From Rhizopus arrhizus (lineage: Eukaryota; Mucoromycota; Mucoromycetes; Mucorales; Rhizopodaceae): a stretch of 64,000 nucleotides of DNA. The translations under genes and the position numbers were made by a program. Positions 1-11,408 of this stretch are shown here, piece by piece. The stretch lies in the NCBI GenBank assembly GCA_024220505.1, contig JAKZZE010000009.1, positions 630,001-694,000 of the forward strand, read 5' to 3'. The notes below the pieces were generated by a model. The model searched no databases. It saw nothing but the letters and a program-made list of their open reading frames with translations, and was not told where the DNA came from. How positions within the stretch are numbered: the stretch's first letter is position 1; each line of letters begins with the position of its first letter.

Positions 1-1005
1 GTCTCTGCTCCGAATTCAGAAGAAAAAGGCAATTTGCTTAAAGAAATTCTAGTTCGTGACACAATCATTTCTGAGATGAAGAAAAAAGAACAGTGGTGGC
101 GTACAGAGGTCTCCATTCTTCGACACACGTGCAGTCATTCAGAAGAAGCATTTTCAAATGAAGACAAAATTCAAGACGCAATGTTGTTTGAGTTTAAAAA
201 GGACAAGGATGAAAATCGGTTGCTGTTAGAGCAACTCGTTCAAACAAAAGCCGAAGTCCGAAAAATCAAAAACAGTGTTTCTAAACAAATGGATTCCCTG
301 ATGCATAATTTATCTAAGCCGGAGAATATTAGGGCTGCTGCACTTGAAGAAGCAGCCTATTATAAAGCAAGATACACAGCAATAAAATCAAGAGACAGAA
401 TAGCCTTAAATCTGCTAGAAGCAGATCGAGTTGGATTATTGGAGCATAGGCTGAAAGAGGCATACACACAAAAAGAAAGCATCAATACTTTGTTAACACA
501 AGTTCAAAGACGATCTCAAGAAGACCAAACAGCAAGGTTACTGGCCGAGGAGCGCGCGTCGGTTGCACAAAAGCAGTCTGAAGTAGCTCAGGAAGCTCAT
601 CAAGCAGCGTTGGAAAAAACATCAAAGCTTTATGGTCAGCTATTGAAAACAGAAGCAAAATGTAGGGAAGACGCTATAAGAATTGCACATTTGTCAAGTA
701 GCTTAGTAAATCAGCTTTCTTTAAAAGAAGATTGTTTGGATTTGTCTGAAATGCATATAAAAACAGTTCGTCTGGAGGCAACTAATATCAAGTACAGGAA
801 TGAAGTAGCTGCTTTACTGAAGCAGTTGGAGGAATGCCAAGATGAACAAGAAAGCCTAAAATCTATGTTGGCTGAAAAAGAGCACGCCTATGCAGAATCA
901 TTACTCGAGCTTGAAAAAACTCGCATTGAGCTAGACTTGGTGAGAAGGAGTACTACAAACAGAAGCACAGAAAATGGTATAGAAATAGCGACTAGCTCTA
1001 AATAA
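1..1005 (+). CDS. Coiled-coil protein, C-terminal part (5' end outside window)
   Basis: The frame is open from base 1 and stops at 1003-1005, so at least 334 residues of the C-terminus are present and the start lies upstream. Nearly the whole segment is charged and heptad-like (rich in E, K, Q, A and L), which predicts a long coiled coil. An aromatic patch WWRTEVSILRH lies near residue 35. No catalytic motif is visible. Coiled-coil tails with similar patches follow Kelch repeats in fungal cell-end (Tea1-like) proteins, but that link is a guess because no Kelch repeat lies in the window. An A-rich stretch follows the stop. Confidence 0.6.
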   Translation, partial: VSAPNSEEKGNLLKEILVRDTIISEMKKKEQWWRTEVSILRHTCSHSEEAFSNEDKIQDAMLFEFKKDKDENRLLLEQLVQTKAEVRKIKNSVSKQMDSLMHNLSKPENIRAAALEEAAYYKARYTAIKSRDRIALNLLEADRVGLLEHRLKEAYTQKESINTLLTQVQRRSQEDQTARLLAEERASVAQKQSEVAQEAHQAALEKTSKLYGQLLKTEAKCREDAIRIAHLSSSLVNQLSLKEDCLDLSEMHIKTVRLEATNIKYRNEVAALLKQLEECQDEQESLKSMLAEKEHAYAESLLELEKTRIELDLVRRSTTNRSTENGIEIATSSK

Positions 1006-1969
1006 AAGCAAAAAAAAAAAAGAAAAAGAAAAGAAAAGACAGAGATTTGTATATTTAAGCATTGTTTTGCTCTGTCGACTTTTTTTTAGTCTTTGCTTTT
1101 TGGGAATTATTTGTAAAGCTAAATTGTTCCAAGTCTACTTGACCTTTATTTTTTGTGTAAAATAAACACATAATTTAGATTAGATGTTTAAAAGCAAATT
1201 AAACCATCCAACTTTCTGCGCAATCTCAATTTTACCAAAGGAAAAATTTGCTTGCTTCCTGTTTCCACTTCAAATTGCAGATATTCAACTCTCTAGTCAA
1301 TCTAACGGATGAAATTTTTATTTAGACCGAGAGTTTCTCTAACCAAGTGCATCCCTTTAGAAATAAAATGAGTATTTCATTAAGTTCTCTTTTCTTGGAA
1401 GTTTCTTATCCTTTTACTAGGACGAATTGTTTCCTGAATGAAGGCAAGAAAATGGAAGGAAAAAGCTTTATGTTAAACGAGTACTATAATTTTACCTTTG
1501 AACTAAACGCACTGTATAAAAAAATCAAGAGTCCAAATAATTGAAAAGGTCTCTGACTTGGTGGAATATTAGGTGTTGAGTACTATTAATTTCCTATAAG
1601 CTTTGCTAATTTTGTCTTTGTTTACATGCTGCATATAAGGAAAACAAATCTGTTTATTTTGGCTGGATTTATTCAAATAAAAATTCTAAGCATTACAAAA
1701 AAGGATGCAATAAAACAAACTGATTTATCACTAGAACTTGGGATATATGGAAAGAGTAATTAAGAGTAAGGATTTCTGAAAATGATTCATGAATTCTTGT
1801 AGATCTATGCTCAGAGTGGTTTATTCATGCAGACACTAATAAAGATTTTCAATGCCTTTATGTATATAAAAGAATATTTTAATAATCAATAAAAAAAATG
1901 ACTTTTCTTCCTTCACTTTTCTTTCATTTTTTGCTTTTATTACTTTTTGTTTGACGTGTATTTTATACA
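1006..1969. other. Intergenic, no gene seen
   Basis: AT-rich spacer of 964 bp between two + strand genes. It has poly-A and AATAAA-like stretches just after 1005 (3' UTR-like) and T-rich runs before 1970. The open frame at 1347-1544 has no recognisable protein. Confidence 0.5.
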
Positions 1970-3319
1970 ATGCTTTCAACCAGAAGACTACAATCTTTTA
2001 ATAATTTGATTCGTTTCATGAAAACAAGAATAATTATTGTATTCTTTTTGTTATATATTCTAATCACATTACACATGTTTAAATCATCACTGTATAGTCA
2101 TCGCACCTTACCACATTATTTTAAAAAGCAACAAAATCAACGTTATTTAGCTTACTTACCTCATTCTGGCTTATCCAACCAACGAATTGAATTAGCAAAC
2201 GCACTGTTACTTGCTTACATGTTAAACCGTACATTATTAATACCACCCGCATTTTTGGGATCTATGTTTGGTTGGATGCCAAGAGAGGAACTCATGGATC
2301 GTCTCGAGTGGCTTACAACACCCAAACCCTTCAATTTGCTCTGCCAAAGCCCAACGCCTAAAAAATTAGCAAGCTACATTCAACAATCTCGATGTGAAGA
2401 ATATAAACATTTAGGCATTTTACATTGGTCAGAATTACATGATCTATCACCACTACTAGTAGATATTCAATACCAGTTTCAAAACATCATGTCTATGAAA
2501 TCAATTCAGGAGAATCTTGGCTTATCAGACGACGATATTTATAAGCATGAAGATGCACATCTGTACGATTGGCGATTATATGAAAGTCGAGAAGAGGCTG
2601 CGAAAATATTAAAGGAACAAACAAATTACATAGACTCATTTTCAGGAAGAAGATATTTCAACTTATTGCTTCCGCATCAGTTTGATAGGAAGGAAAAACT
2701 ACTCTTTTTGGGTGGAATATTTGGTTCGACTCGATTGAATGTGGTCGATCCCAAACTGAAAAAAATGCAGGAAAAAATTGCGCATGCTTTGCATTATCGA
2801 TTGGATACATCCTTGGGCACCACTGCTCAATCGATCGTAGATTATATGGGCGGTAAAGGATCCTTTATGTCTCTTCACTTTCGTACAAAAGACCATCCAT
2901 TCAAAAAGGATATTCCTATTAACCTGGAAAATTTTGTAAAGAACATGACTGAAATCGTTGGAAGACACGAATCAGAAGAATGTATTAAAACACTACCAAA
3001 AGATATTGAAATGACTGTGGGAAAGAAGGTGAAGGTGTACATAGCAACTGATTACAGAGACCCGAAAGGTAAAAATAGTACTCTACTTCCATGGTTCCAA
3101 GAATTTCCTTGTACGACTGTTTTGAGTGATATACCAACAGATCTTTTTGCTCCCTTGGATGATCCAAGAGACATGGTGTCACCATCAAAGTCTTTTAAAA
3201 ATTTCTTGATTCCTTTAGTTGATGCTATCGTAGCAGCACATGGCAAAAGTATACTGATAACGCCAAGGTCAACATTTTCAAAATATATCGAAGAATTACA
3301 TCAAGTTTGGGTATCTTGA
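1970..3319 (+). CDS. GDP-fucose protein O-fucosyltransferase-like type II membrane protein
   Basis: Single-exon gene of 449 aa. A signal anchor (about residues 21-38, IIIVFFLLYILITLHMF) predicts a type II Golgi/ER membrane protein with a luminal catalytic domain. PHSGLSNQRIELANAL (about 65-80) and LNRTLLIPP follow the N-terminal pattern of the fungal O-FucT-like family (Pfam O-FucT). LHFRTKD (about 301-307) fits the conserved HxRxxD signature, and VYIATDYRDP near 350 fits the C-terminal nucleotide-sugar half. Fungi carry many family members of unknown acceptor, so the transferase fold is well supported but the substrate is not. The start is the first ATG of the frame, directly before the signal anchor. 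Confidence 0.8.
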   Translation: MLSTRRLQSFNNLIRFMKTRIIIVFFLLYILITLHMFKSSLYSHRTLPHYFKKQQNQRYLAYLPHSGLSNQRIELANALLLAYMLNRTLLIPPAFLGSMFGWMPREELMDRLEWLTTPKPFNLLCQSPTPKKLASYIQQSRCEEYKHLGILHWSELHDLSPLLVDIQYQFQNIMSMKSIQENLGLSDDDIYKHEDAHLYDWRLYESREEAAKILKEQTNYIDSFSGRRYFNLLLPHQFDRKEKLLFLGGIFGSTRLNVVDPKLKKMQEKIAHALHYRLDTSLGTTAQSIVDYMGGKGSFMSLHFRTKDHPFKKDIPINLENFVKNMTEIVGRHESEECIKTLPKDIEMTVGKKVKVYIATDYRDPKGKNSTLLPWFQEFPCTTVLSDIPTDLFAPLDDPRDMVSPSKSFKNFLIPLVDAIVAAHGKSILITPRSTFSKYIEELHQVWVS

Positions 3320-3411
3320 ATGCTTCTTTATTTGATTGTATATACACACATACACAATTGGATCTACTCTAAGCATATAAACAATCATTCCTTCCAATTT
3401 CTCTCTTTTTT

Positions 3412-4028
3412 TTATGGTTCTGCAATCAATGCACAGATCATTCTATACAAAAAGTAAAAGAAGCACTAAATCAAAAAAAAATTAGATTTTTTGTTAAGTT
3501 TGCTTTGATTTGAACTTACAATTAAGTAGAATCCTACTTTCATGAAGCTTTCCTTTTTATGCTGAGGCAGTGTACGGAATATCTCCGTTGCATCGTACAT
3601 ATGATGTCCATTCATTACTCTGCAAACATTAGTTTAAGCAACTAACTGCATTATTTCTCTTACTTTCTAACGTTATAAATAACCAAGGGTAAATTCAAAA
3701 ATGCTGCTATCCAACTTCCGTTGATAAGGAACATGAAAAACAGGAATGCGTGTGCACCCATTTCAGGCAATACAAACTGATTTCTTTACTTAGCTATATA
3801 TGCTTTCTTTTTCTCATTTATTCTCACTTACCTGGTTCAATTTATTACAGAGATCAATAGGGTTAATGTAATCACATTCTAAGTCGGAAAACATGATAAC
3901 CTAATGCAATTCGTGTTATAAGCAAAAATATTGCTGTTAAAGACAGTACTTACAAAAAAAATCATAACAAATAAAAGTAAAGCAGCCATGATGACTGCAA
4001 ATAGAAAGAGCATGGATTCACCTGTCAT
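3412..4028 (-). CDS. ERV14: Cornichon family COPII cargo receptor Erv14
   Basis: Five exons (4028-3954, 3900-3832, 3776-3664, 3619-3520, 3465-3412) give 136 aa, about the length of yeast Erv14. Introns are 44-55 bp. Family blocks are clear: LECDYINPIDLCNKLN in exon 2, the MYDATEIFRTL segment and KESFMKVGFYL in exon 4, and FFYFLYRMI plus ALIAE in exon 5. Erv14 is an ER membrane receptor that loads transmembrane cargo into COPII vesicles. Hydrophobic segments in exons 1, 3 and 4-5 match its usual topology. All exon phases join without a stop. It is convergent with the fucosyltransferase-like gene, 92 bp between stops. Confidence 0.93.
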
Positions 4029-4155
4029 TATGACTTGAAATTAATTTCTTCGAAAAAAAAAAAGATAAAAAGAAAGGAAAAATAAAGAAATAAAAGACTT
4101 TCTTGTACTACCATCCACACAGAATAGACGCGTACTTTTAATTATTATTATCGCT

Positions 4156-5249
4156 TTAAACAATACGTTCAAGTTCTTTAGCATAACCTAAAGTGCGTGT
4201 GATTGTTTGTTCCTGTGGGATTTCTACAATGCTATCATCTTCTGCTACAAAATAAACCCTTTGTTCAGCTGGGTTTAATTTCCATCCGCGTTCATTAGCA
4301 AACGTCAGCAATTCCTCGATATTCTTCAGGAACAATAAAGTACAAGCATCGTTTAAAGGAAGGTATTCATATGCTCTTTCGCTACAGCTAGCAATTTCGT
4401 GTCTAAAAGAAGAAAAAAGCTTTCTGGATCAGTTTCTTATGCTACATACATGTTATGCAATTTTCTTTTTACCTAGTAGTATTCATCAAGATATCATAAA
4501 AAAACATAAATTCTTCTCCTTTTACAATACTCTTTGCATTCCATACTTTATTATAACTTCCTTCCATTAAAAATTGTTCTATTAAAAAAATGTTAAGCCT
4601 CTAACTGTTTTTTATAAAGTAGGACATGTACCTAAATCAACAGCTTGCTTAATATATTGATTTGTTTGTAATTGATTGAGATCGATACTCTCAAGTGTTG
4701 TGTGAAATTCAGACAATTTATTCTGTGATAACAATCGAAGCAGATTTAATCCAAGCAATGGATACATTTGTTGAGAAGGAGGAAGAAATTCTCTAAAGTA
4801 CTTGAATTAGTTTTGTGTAAAGTGTACGTGTATAAGAGAGGATGTTTACGAAAGATCATGATAGTAACTGTTTAACTGTGAAATATATCTTTCAAAAGAT
4901 GCAATATCCTTAATACGAACGCTGTAATAAGCACCAATTTCAAGAATATCCCCTATTCCATTTTTATAAGTAAATCAGCTCGTCTCAGTCTATACACACT
5001 TTACGAGCAGTAGTCAATATATTTATTTCTATCGTTCCTAATGATTTTGTCTTTCCTACTGTTGGTGTGAAGGTTTCAAATTCTATCATTTGGAACTATT
5101 GTATTGTTATCATACTTTTTCTTCTACAAATATGTTATGACTACCTTGGCTTGAACAAGAAGTTGCCCCATCTTTTGAAGATCTGGTGAGGCACTACTCA
5201 ATTGGCCTCCAAGTTGGTCGCGCACTTGTTCTAATTGTTGTAGTGACAT
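4156..5249 (-). CDS. RPN12: 26S proteasome regulatory subunit Rpn12 (PSMD8)
   Basis: Six exons (5249-5145, 5095-5005, 4952-4850, 4792-4632, 4578-4473, 4402-4156). The lid subunit is identified by ARDILEIGAYYSVRIKDI in exon 3, FLPPSQQMYPLLGLNLLRLL in exon 4, LMEGSYNKVWNAK in exon 5, and the C-terminus with RHEIASCSERAY and ending YAKELERIV. These fit the CSN8/PSMD8/eIF3K (PCI-type) fold. Rpn12 joins last in lid assembly and triggers docking of the lid to the base. All six exons splice in phase; the third acceptor was chosen because it restores the family reading SEFLPPSQQ. A second proteasome gene (alpha-1) lies at 40.7 kb. Confidence 0.93.
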
Positions 5250-6827
5250 TGTTTTTAAATTAATAAAAAGGAGATGCTCAAACTGAAAGTACTACACGTA
5301 ATGTAATCCAAAGTCACGTAAAAAGCGGTCGTTGAAATAGCAAAATATATCCGTATTCATGCTTTTCGTTGTGGTTCCTATTCGATGGTTTTATGAGCTA
5401 GATGTTGCAGAAGCATAAAAGAAGGGGTTCATTTTAAAGTCAAGACATGTAAACCTTAGTTTATTTTGATGAGCGATGATAGGAGGTCCTTGATTTATTA
5501 GAAAATAAGGATACAGAAAGCTGTATGCTGTGCTTGCCTTTGAGTATGGACATGACTTGATGATTGTGCAAAAGGATGTTTATGAGTGATAAAATTAGAG
5601 ACATTCGTAATTCTAAATAGTAATGCAGATCAAGAAGAATATATATATACTGTTTATTTAATAATTTCTTTTCATGCGAAGGTGGGAACACTATGTCTTC
5701 AGAGGATGGGAATCCATGTCACACAAGCTATAGAAATATCTGGTATGCAGTTATTAATAGGCAAACACACCAATTAAATCTGAGTATTCTTTAGAATGCA
5801 AGTCTATTCTAAGAAAAATTGGGCTGTGTATGAGATGGATCATTATTATCATCATCATTTTACAAAAGTTACTCAGCAGGTTCCTAATTCAAAGCATGAG
5901 CTAGTCTATTTCGTGAATATGGCTTGAAATTGAAAAGTAGCCAAGGAAAGCTAAGAGGTGGAGTCAGTTTATGGAGCATCAGGAGTGCTGGGACAGAAGG
6001 AGTAACAAGAGAGAAAAGAATGAAATATCCGTATTAGATTCGGTATCGGATTCTAAACCGGTGGAGGAAACGCAAAGAAACTGAACTACAAATTGATGAG
6101 TAAAGGAATTTGGAGTAGTAAATAAAATATTGAGGCGGTTACATTAACATATTATTCTAGGCTATAAGTCCAGCATCGACAGATAGGATTGGCATGATGA
6201 CTCAGCAAGTGTTTTTAATTGATGTGATTTTGATCGATGCTTCAAAAGCAACAGGACCAAGGTTGCTTCGCTTTTTTTGTAATAAGAAAAGTTGTTGGGA
6301 TACTGCTATAACAATAGTATTTAATGAGTATGGTCTTCATAAGCCATAGAAACCTACGGCTTGTCTATTCTTAGTTGCTGGTGCACTTACTAAAACATTG
6401 ACGGATATTTATGGTACCTACAACTTCGCTTTTTAAAAAATGAAACAAAAGAAATTTGAAAAGAAAAAATAATGATAGAACATACTAGATAATTTAAATA
6501 TATTTCATAATAGCTGGGCATGGAATATGGAACCAAGGTTGTGTTATTTTTATTGTGTAGTAATATGCTTAAAAAACGGACGATTTCGACTCAACTAAAG
6601 AAAAAGAATGACTAGTGGTAAGTAATTGGGGAGATTGTTGTGTTATGTCCATTTCTCCCCACACCTAACGTGTCGGCGATAGAGTGGTAGCAAAATACAC
6701 ACACCGCAAACGTTAGTAATTTAAGGCTTATCCCCCAAAAAACCCTTCCCCATTCAGAATAAGCGTGCAATATCAAAGTATATAAACCGAGGAATTGATT
6801 GAATTAGTTAAATTAGGATTCTTTACA
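5250..6827. other. Long intergenic stretch, no intact gene
   Basis: About 1.6 kb upstream of both RPN12 (minus) and the GST gene (plus). All frames are broken by stops every few dozen codons and no family motif was recognised. It could hold a decayed element, but nothing identifies one. Close to the GST gene there is a C-rich patch (6730-6751) and a TATA-like box. Confidence 0.4.
6779..6786 (+). promoter_or_regulatory. TATA box of the GST gene
   Basis: TATATAAA lies 42 bp before the chosen ATG (6828), a plausible distance for a strong inducible promoter with a short leader. Inference from sequence only. Confidence 0.45.
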
Positions 6828-7565
6828 ATGGAAAAAATTACCCTTTGCTACTTTATTGTTGGTGACAAATTAACACGCGCTCGTGGAGAAAACATCAAAT
6901 TATTCTTGGTGGATGCTGGCTTGGATCATGAGTATGTTCGTGTTCCAAGTTTTGAAGGTGATTGGCCAGCTATGAAAGAGCAATTGGTAAAAGATGGTTA
7001 TTATGCTTCTACCCTGCCTTATATTAAAATGGGAGATAAAATATGGGGTAGAACACTCCCCGTTTTACGTTATCTTTCTGCTAAACTGGACTATAAATAT
7101 CATGGATCCAATGAAGAGGAAAATTATATTCTGGATGTAGTCTCTGATGTAACAAATGATTGGTTTGAAAACATGAAAAATGCATTCTTTGGTGATGAGG
7201 TAAAAATATCTTCAAAAGAAAAATGAAGGAAAACCACCCAATTAACATATGAATACAGGAAAAAAAGAAGCATCACGCAAAAGTTCAAACTCCTAGTTGG
7301 CTAATCAAATTTGAAAACTATTATTCTGATTGTAAAGAAGGCCCATATGTATTAGGAAACAAGGTAAATTGTTTTGTAATATAGGAAATGAGAATAGGTT
7401 TTTCTTAATGTTTTATAGATCACCTATGCTGATTTTTTGGTATATCATCTCATTGAAGACGATAGTGCTCGTGATTTGCTGGATGATTACCCTAACCTAA
7501 AGTTGTTTGCTGAAGCATTTGAAGAACGTCCTAACATCAAAAAATATCTCACTAGTCTTCAATAA
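6828..7565 (+). CDS. Glutathione S-transferase (sigma/mu-like cytosolic GST)
   Basis: Three exons (6828-7199, 7259-7363, 7419-7565), 207 aa, normal for cytosolic GST. The N-terminal thioredoxin-like half begins MEKITLCYF with a Tyr at position 8, the place of the catalytic tyrosine in sigma, mu, pi and alpha classes. It contains TLPYIKMGDKIWGRTLPVLRYL, the usual cis-Pro/glutathione-binding region. The helical C-terminal half holds VLGNKITYADFLVYHL, the conserved GST_C N-capping region with its Asp. The frame extends upstream of 6828 but has no earlier ATG. It conjugates glutathione to electrophiles, so it is probably detoxifying. A T54 tract starts 13 bp after the stop. Confidence 0.88.
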
Positions 7566-7575
7566 AAATAATTTC

Positions 7576-7577
<2 letters not shown>

Positions 7578-7631
<54 letters not shown>
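7578..7631. repeat. Pure poly(T) tract, 54 bp
   Basis: Uninterrupted T54 directly 3' of the GST stop. Such length is prone to slippage and the count may be inexact in the assembly. Confidence 0.95.
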
Positions 7632-7634
<3 letters not shown>

Positions 7635-7812
7635 CCTGAACCAATATTGGATAATTAGAGAATTCTATTAATTTTCTTATTTTGATTGATATATTTTTCT
7701 TAAATGTACGTTTTTTTTTGTATCTTTATTAACGAATACCTTACAGGCTTTAATGCATTAGGGTCATTAAGCCTTATGTTTCAATTTTGAAGCTTGTGAC
7801 TGTAGACACGAT

Positions 7813-7814
<2 letters not shown>

Positions 7815-7861
<47 letters not shown>
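7815..7861. repeat. Pure poly(T) tract, 47 bp
   Basis: Uninterrupted T47 ending 49 bp before the CTF4 start codon. With T54 it brackets a 183-bp AT-rich spacer. Confidence 0.95.
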
Positions 7862-7862
<1 letters not shown>

Positions 7863-7910
7863 GTTGAGCGCATCCTTTTCCCCTTTTTTTTCATTTGCTA
7901 TTAAATAATT

Positions 7911-10900
7911 ATGGAAACAGAGTTTGTAGACTTCAATGCTGGTCCATTAGTTAAACCTGGAAAAACGTATGTTGCCTATAAGCCAGGTGGAAGGTAAAAA
8001 AAAAGGAATATGTGGGAAATAAAGGTTTTCTAAAGAAAAAAAGTAATATAGTGAAATAGTAGTGGGAAGCGCGGATGCTCGTGTCAGTATATTTAAAACA
8101 GAGAAAGACATTCGTAAAGTAGCTGAAGCATCTATTGAAAGACACATTGACGAAATTAGCTGTGTTGCTGTTCATGTAAAGTTGATATTATTGATTCAAA
8201 TAGCTTCGATTAAATTCTTGTATATTAGGATTCACGATTTGTTACTGCTGGAACAGACGGATTTATCATAACCTACAAAAACAACGAATATGAAAAGATC
8301 CTTATTAGAAGTACAGTGGCCGTTCGTAGTGTTGTGTTTAATCCTCAAGGCATGAAAATCGCAATTGCGGGAGAGTAAGTAAAAAGAAAAGGATTAGTTA
8401 AACAACAACTGATATGTACATATATAGTGACAATGATATTCGTGTTGTATTGATTGCTGATAATTCGAAAATTGTTAGTTTACAAGGTCACACAGCTAGT
8501 CTTAAATCTATTGATTACGATCCAACTGGTGAATATATTGCTTCTTCTTCTTGTGATGGCGATATTCGTATCTGGAGTGTTGGTCCAAATGAACCTGCTC
8601 CTCGATGCGTAAAAGTACTCAAGAATATCACACCTGCTAGTAAACCAGATCATGCATTAACAGCTAAAGTTTTATGGAGTCCAGATAAAACGTGTTTTGC
8701 CTTTCCTGGAAAGAATAATGATATTCGCATGTTTACCTATGGTTTGTGGACACCTTATTCGACTTTAGAAAATGGTCATACAGAGGTAAATTAGGAAAAG
8801 AATGACAAATCAAAGAACGCGGTTAGGATGTTTATTATGTGTGGTAGACGATTAGTACTTTTAGCTGGTCTCCTAATGGTTATTATATGGCAACTACATC
8901 TAAAGATAAACTGTTGATTGTTTGGGATGTAAAAAAGAAGAAAGTAGTTAGAAAAGCAATTGTAGTAGCATCTATAACAGAAATTGCTTGGCATCCTGAA
9001 GAAAATCAACTCGTTTTTGTAAGTGAAAACAATAATACGAATATAAATCTCTGTATACTAATTCGTAATTAGGCAAATGAAAATGGTGAAATTATGTATT
9101 GGGATGAAGTCATTCCTGAAGGAAACAGTAATTATCCACATCCTGCAAAGATGCGTCGAAACACACAAAGCGATAGTTTGGAAACTCAATCTCAAGATCC
9201 TTACTCATTAGAACCAAGTTCATTGGATCCTCGCTTGCTTGAATCACGTGCAACAAACAACGCTAATGAACACTTTTTTGATACGATGGCAGACGATGAG
9301 GACGGAGAGGACCTTAGAAGTGAGGAAAATGATGATATAGATATGATGGATGCCGAAGACGATTTTGTAATTGATGATGATGGGGCAGGCTATGCTGAAA
9401 CACCAGAAGAACGACAAAGAATACAAGCTTTGCATCAACAGCGATTGAATTTATCGCGTATGGGAGGCAATCAGTACCAACGCCCTGTTGTTTTTGATCC
9501 ACCAAGTGCTTTTCAACCAGGAGAAACACCATACAATAAAGATAAAGATAATAGAGGATTTGATCCGATGGAAGGTGAACGTAGATATTTATGCTATAAC
9601 CTTGTTGGTGCAATGTACACTATATACCAAGATAATCACTCTATTATCAATGTTGAATTTCACGATCAATCTGCACACCGTAACTTTCATTTTACCGATT
9701 ACTCTAATTTCACTATGGGCTCTTTAAGTGAAGCAGGCTCTATCTTTGCTGTTGAAGGAAAAGAGGCGCTTGAAAAACCAAAAAAGACTAGAATCAATGA
9801 TGAAGGGGAAGAAGAGACAGATGACGAGGAAGATGATGGTGATCTAGAAAAGATAACTGCATCTACTTTACATTTTAGACCTCTCAGTATGAGGGCAGGA
9901 GGAGATAAAGATTGGACTTACCATCTTCCACTTGGAGAAGATGTTGTTGCAGTAGCTATCAATAGCGCTTCAGTAATTGCAGCTACATCAACTGGATTTA
10001 TTCGTATCTTCTCACTGTCCGGCATACAGAAACACATTTTTACATTGAACAATATTGTGACTCTATCCGCTATGAATGATCTTGCCCTTCTTGTTTACGC
10101 AGCTGGTCCTGCTTTTACAGGCCAACAAAACATGGAATATTTATTGTTAAATACAGATGCAAATGAAATTTTACAAAAGGATAAAATACAACTTTCAATC
10201 GGCAGTGAATTAGCCTGGGCTGGCTTCTCAGAAACTACACAGGCTGCTATTTATGACTCTGAAAGCATTTTACGTATCCTTCACCATCAAAGAAGACCTA
10301 ATCAAGCAGCTTGGATTCCTGTATTTAATGGAAAAGCACACGCAAAGTCTATACAAAGAACAGAAAGTTATTGGCCAGTTGGTGTACTGAGAGATCGATT
10401 GATGTGCATTATTCTTAGAGGAGATAATAAATATCCCTTTTTCCCTCGTCCTCCTGTGAACGAAGTTCCGTTGGAGCTTCCTCTTATAGAACCTACTTCA
10501 GAAACAGGCAAGATCGAATTGGCTTACTTATCAATGTTATATCGAGATTTGCATGAAAGAGATGAAGCTGAAGCTACACAGAAGCAGGATGAATACCAAG
10601 ATGCTTTCGATAGCGCTGATATTGAAATGGACAAAGATATATTGAGATTGATCAATATTGCATGTAAAGCAGAAAGGCATTCAAGAGCACTAGATTTGGT
10701 AAACTCTCTTCGTTTATCTGAATCAGTTGATAAAGCTATTCGTGTTGCTACCTATCACCATCTTTCTAGTTTGGCAAATAGCATGATGAGAGTCAAAGAG
10801 GTAATACATAAACTACTTTTCCCTTTTTTCGTATCTCATAATCTATCGATAGCTTAAATTCATGTCTAGAGCACGCGTGCTACCTCCATCTTTATCAGAA

Positions 10901-11154
10901 GCACTAGCAAGTCAACCAAGGTACATACTATTAGGAATAGTATATATATATATATCTTTAACACTTTGTTTTATTGAAGTATTTATGAATCAAATATGCC
11001 TTCCTTAGAAAATGGACTTTCTTTACTCGAAAAAAATGAAAGTGATGGCCGTAAAAGACTTATACTTGATGACGATACAGATGACGTCGTAATGGATTCA
11101 CTAAACAACAACTCACATAAAACAAAGAAGCCAAGACCATTTCAATTTTCCTAA
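7911..11154 (+). CDS. CTF4: Replisome adaptor Ctf4/AND-1 (WDHD1, Mcl1)
   Basis: Eight exons (7911-7993, 8052-8175, 8229-8374, 8428-8785, 8848-9018, 9073-10800, 10853-10920, 10980-11154), 950 aa. An N-terminal WD40 propeller is visible: VGSADARVSIF, LQGHTASLKSIDYDPTGEYI, SCDGDIRIW and WSPNGYYMATTSKDKLLIVW. Next come an acidic linker (about 370-400), then the SepB/Mcl1 trimerisation propeller with RRYLCYNLVGAMYTIYQDN, INVEFHDQSAHRNFHF and YWPVGVLRDRLMCIILRG. The short tail ends KPRPFQFS, like the lysine/proline end of the animal protein. No HMG box is present, as in other fungi. Ctf4 links CMG helicase to polymerase alpha-primase and other clients. Exon 7 was set by phase: only the acceptor at 10852 keeps both joins open. 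Confidence 0.93.
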
Positions 11155-11408
11155 TCTATTTTTCTTTTTTCTTTTTTTGCTCTGATCTTTGTATTTACTT
11201 TTATTATTTAGAATATTGTATGTAAAAACTATAAAATCAAATTCAAATTCAAATTGATATTAAATACGGCGTAAAATGATGTACTTGTATAATACGCAAT
11301 AATAAAAGATATGCAGCATGGATAAGGTATCTAATAATCACTTGTGCGTTTTGTCGATTTAATGGACTCAGGCATTCTCATTTGATAATCTATTTCACAG
11401 TATATTCT
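11155..11408. other. Convergent 3' spacer
   Basis: 254 bp between the CTF4 and AP-1 mu stops; AT-rich with possible poly(A) signals for both strands (for example AATAAAAG near 11300). No gene. Confidence 0.5.

Noticed and set aside
2699..3246. Minus-strand frames inside the fucosyltransferase-like gene
   Set aside because: They are antisense shadows of a well-supported single exon and match no family.
5461..5777. Short frames in the 5.3-6.8 kb gap as a decayed gene
   Set aside because: Frames are short and no recognisable domain remains; could be a relic but cannot be identified.
9244..9727. Frames on both strands within the CTF4 large exon
   Set aside because: Overlap the WD40/SepB coding sequence and show no motifs of their own.
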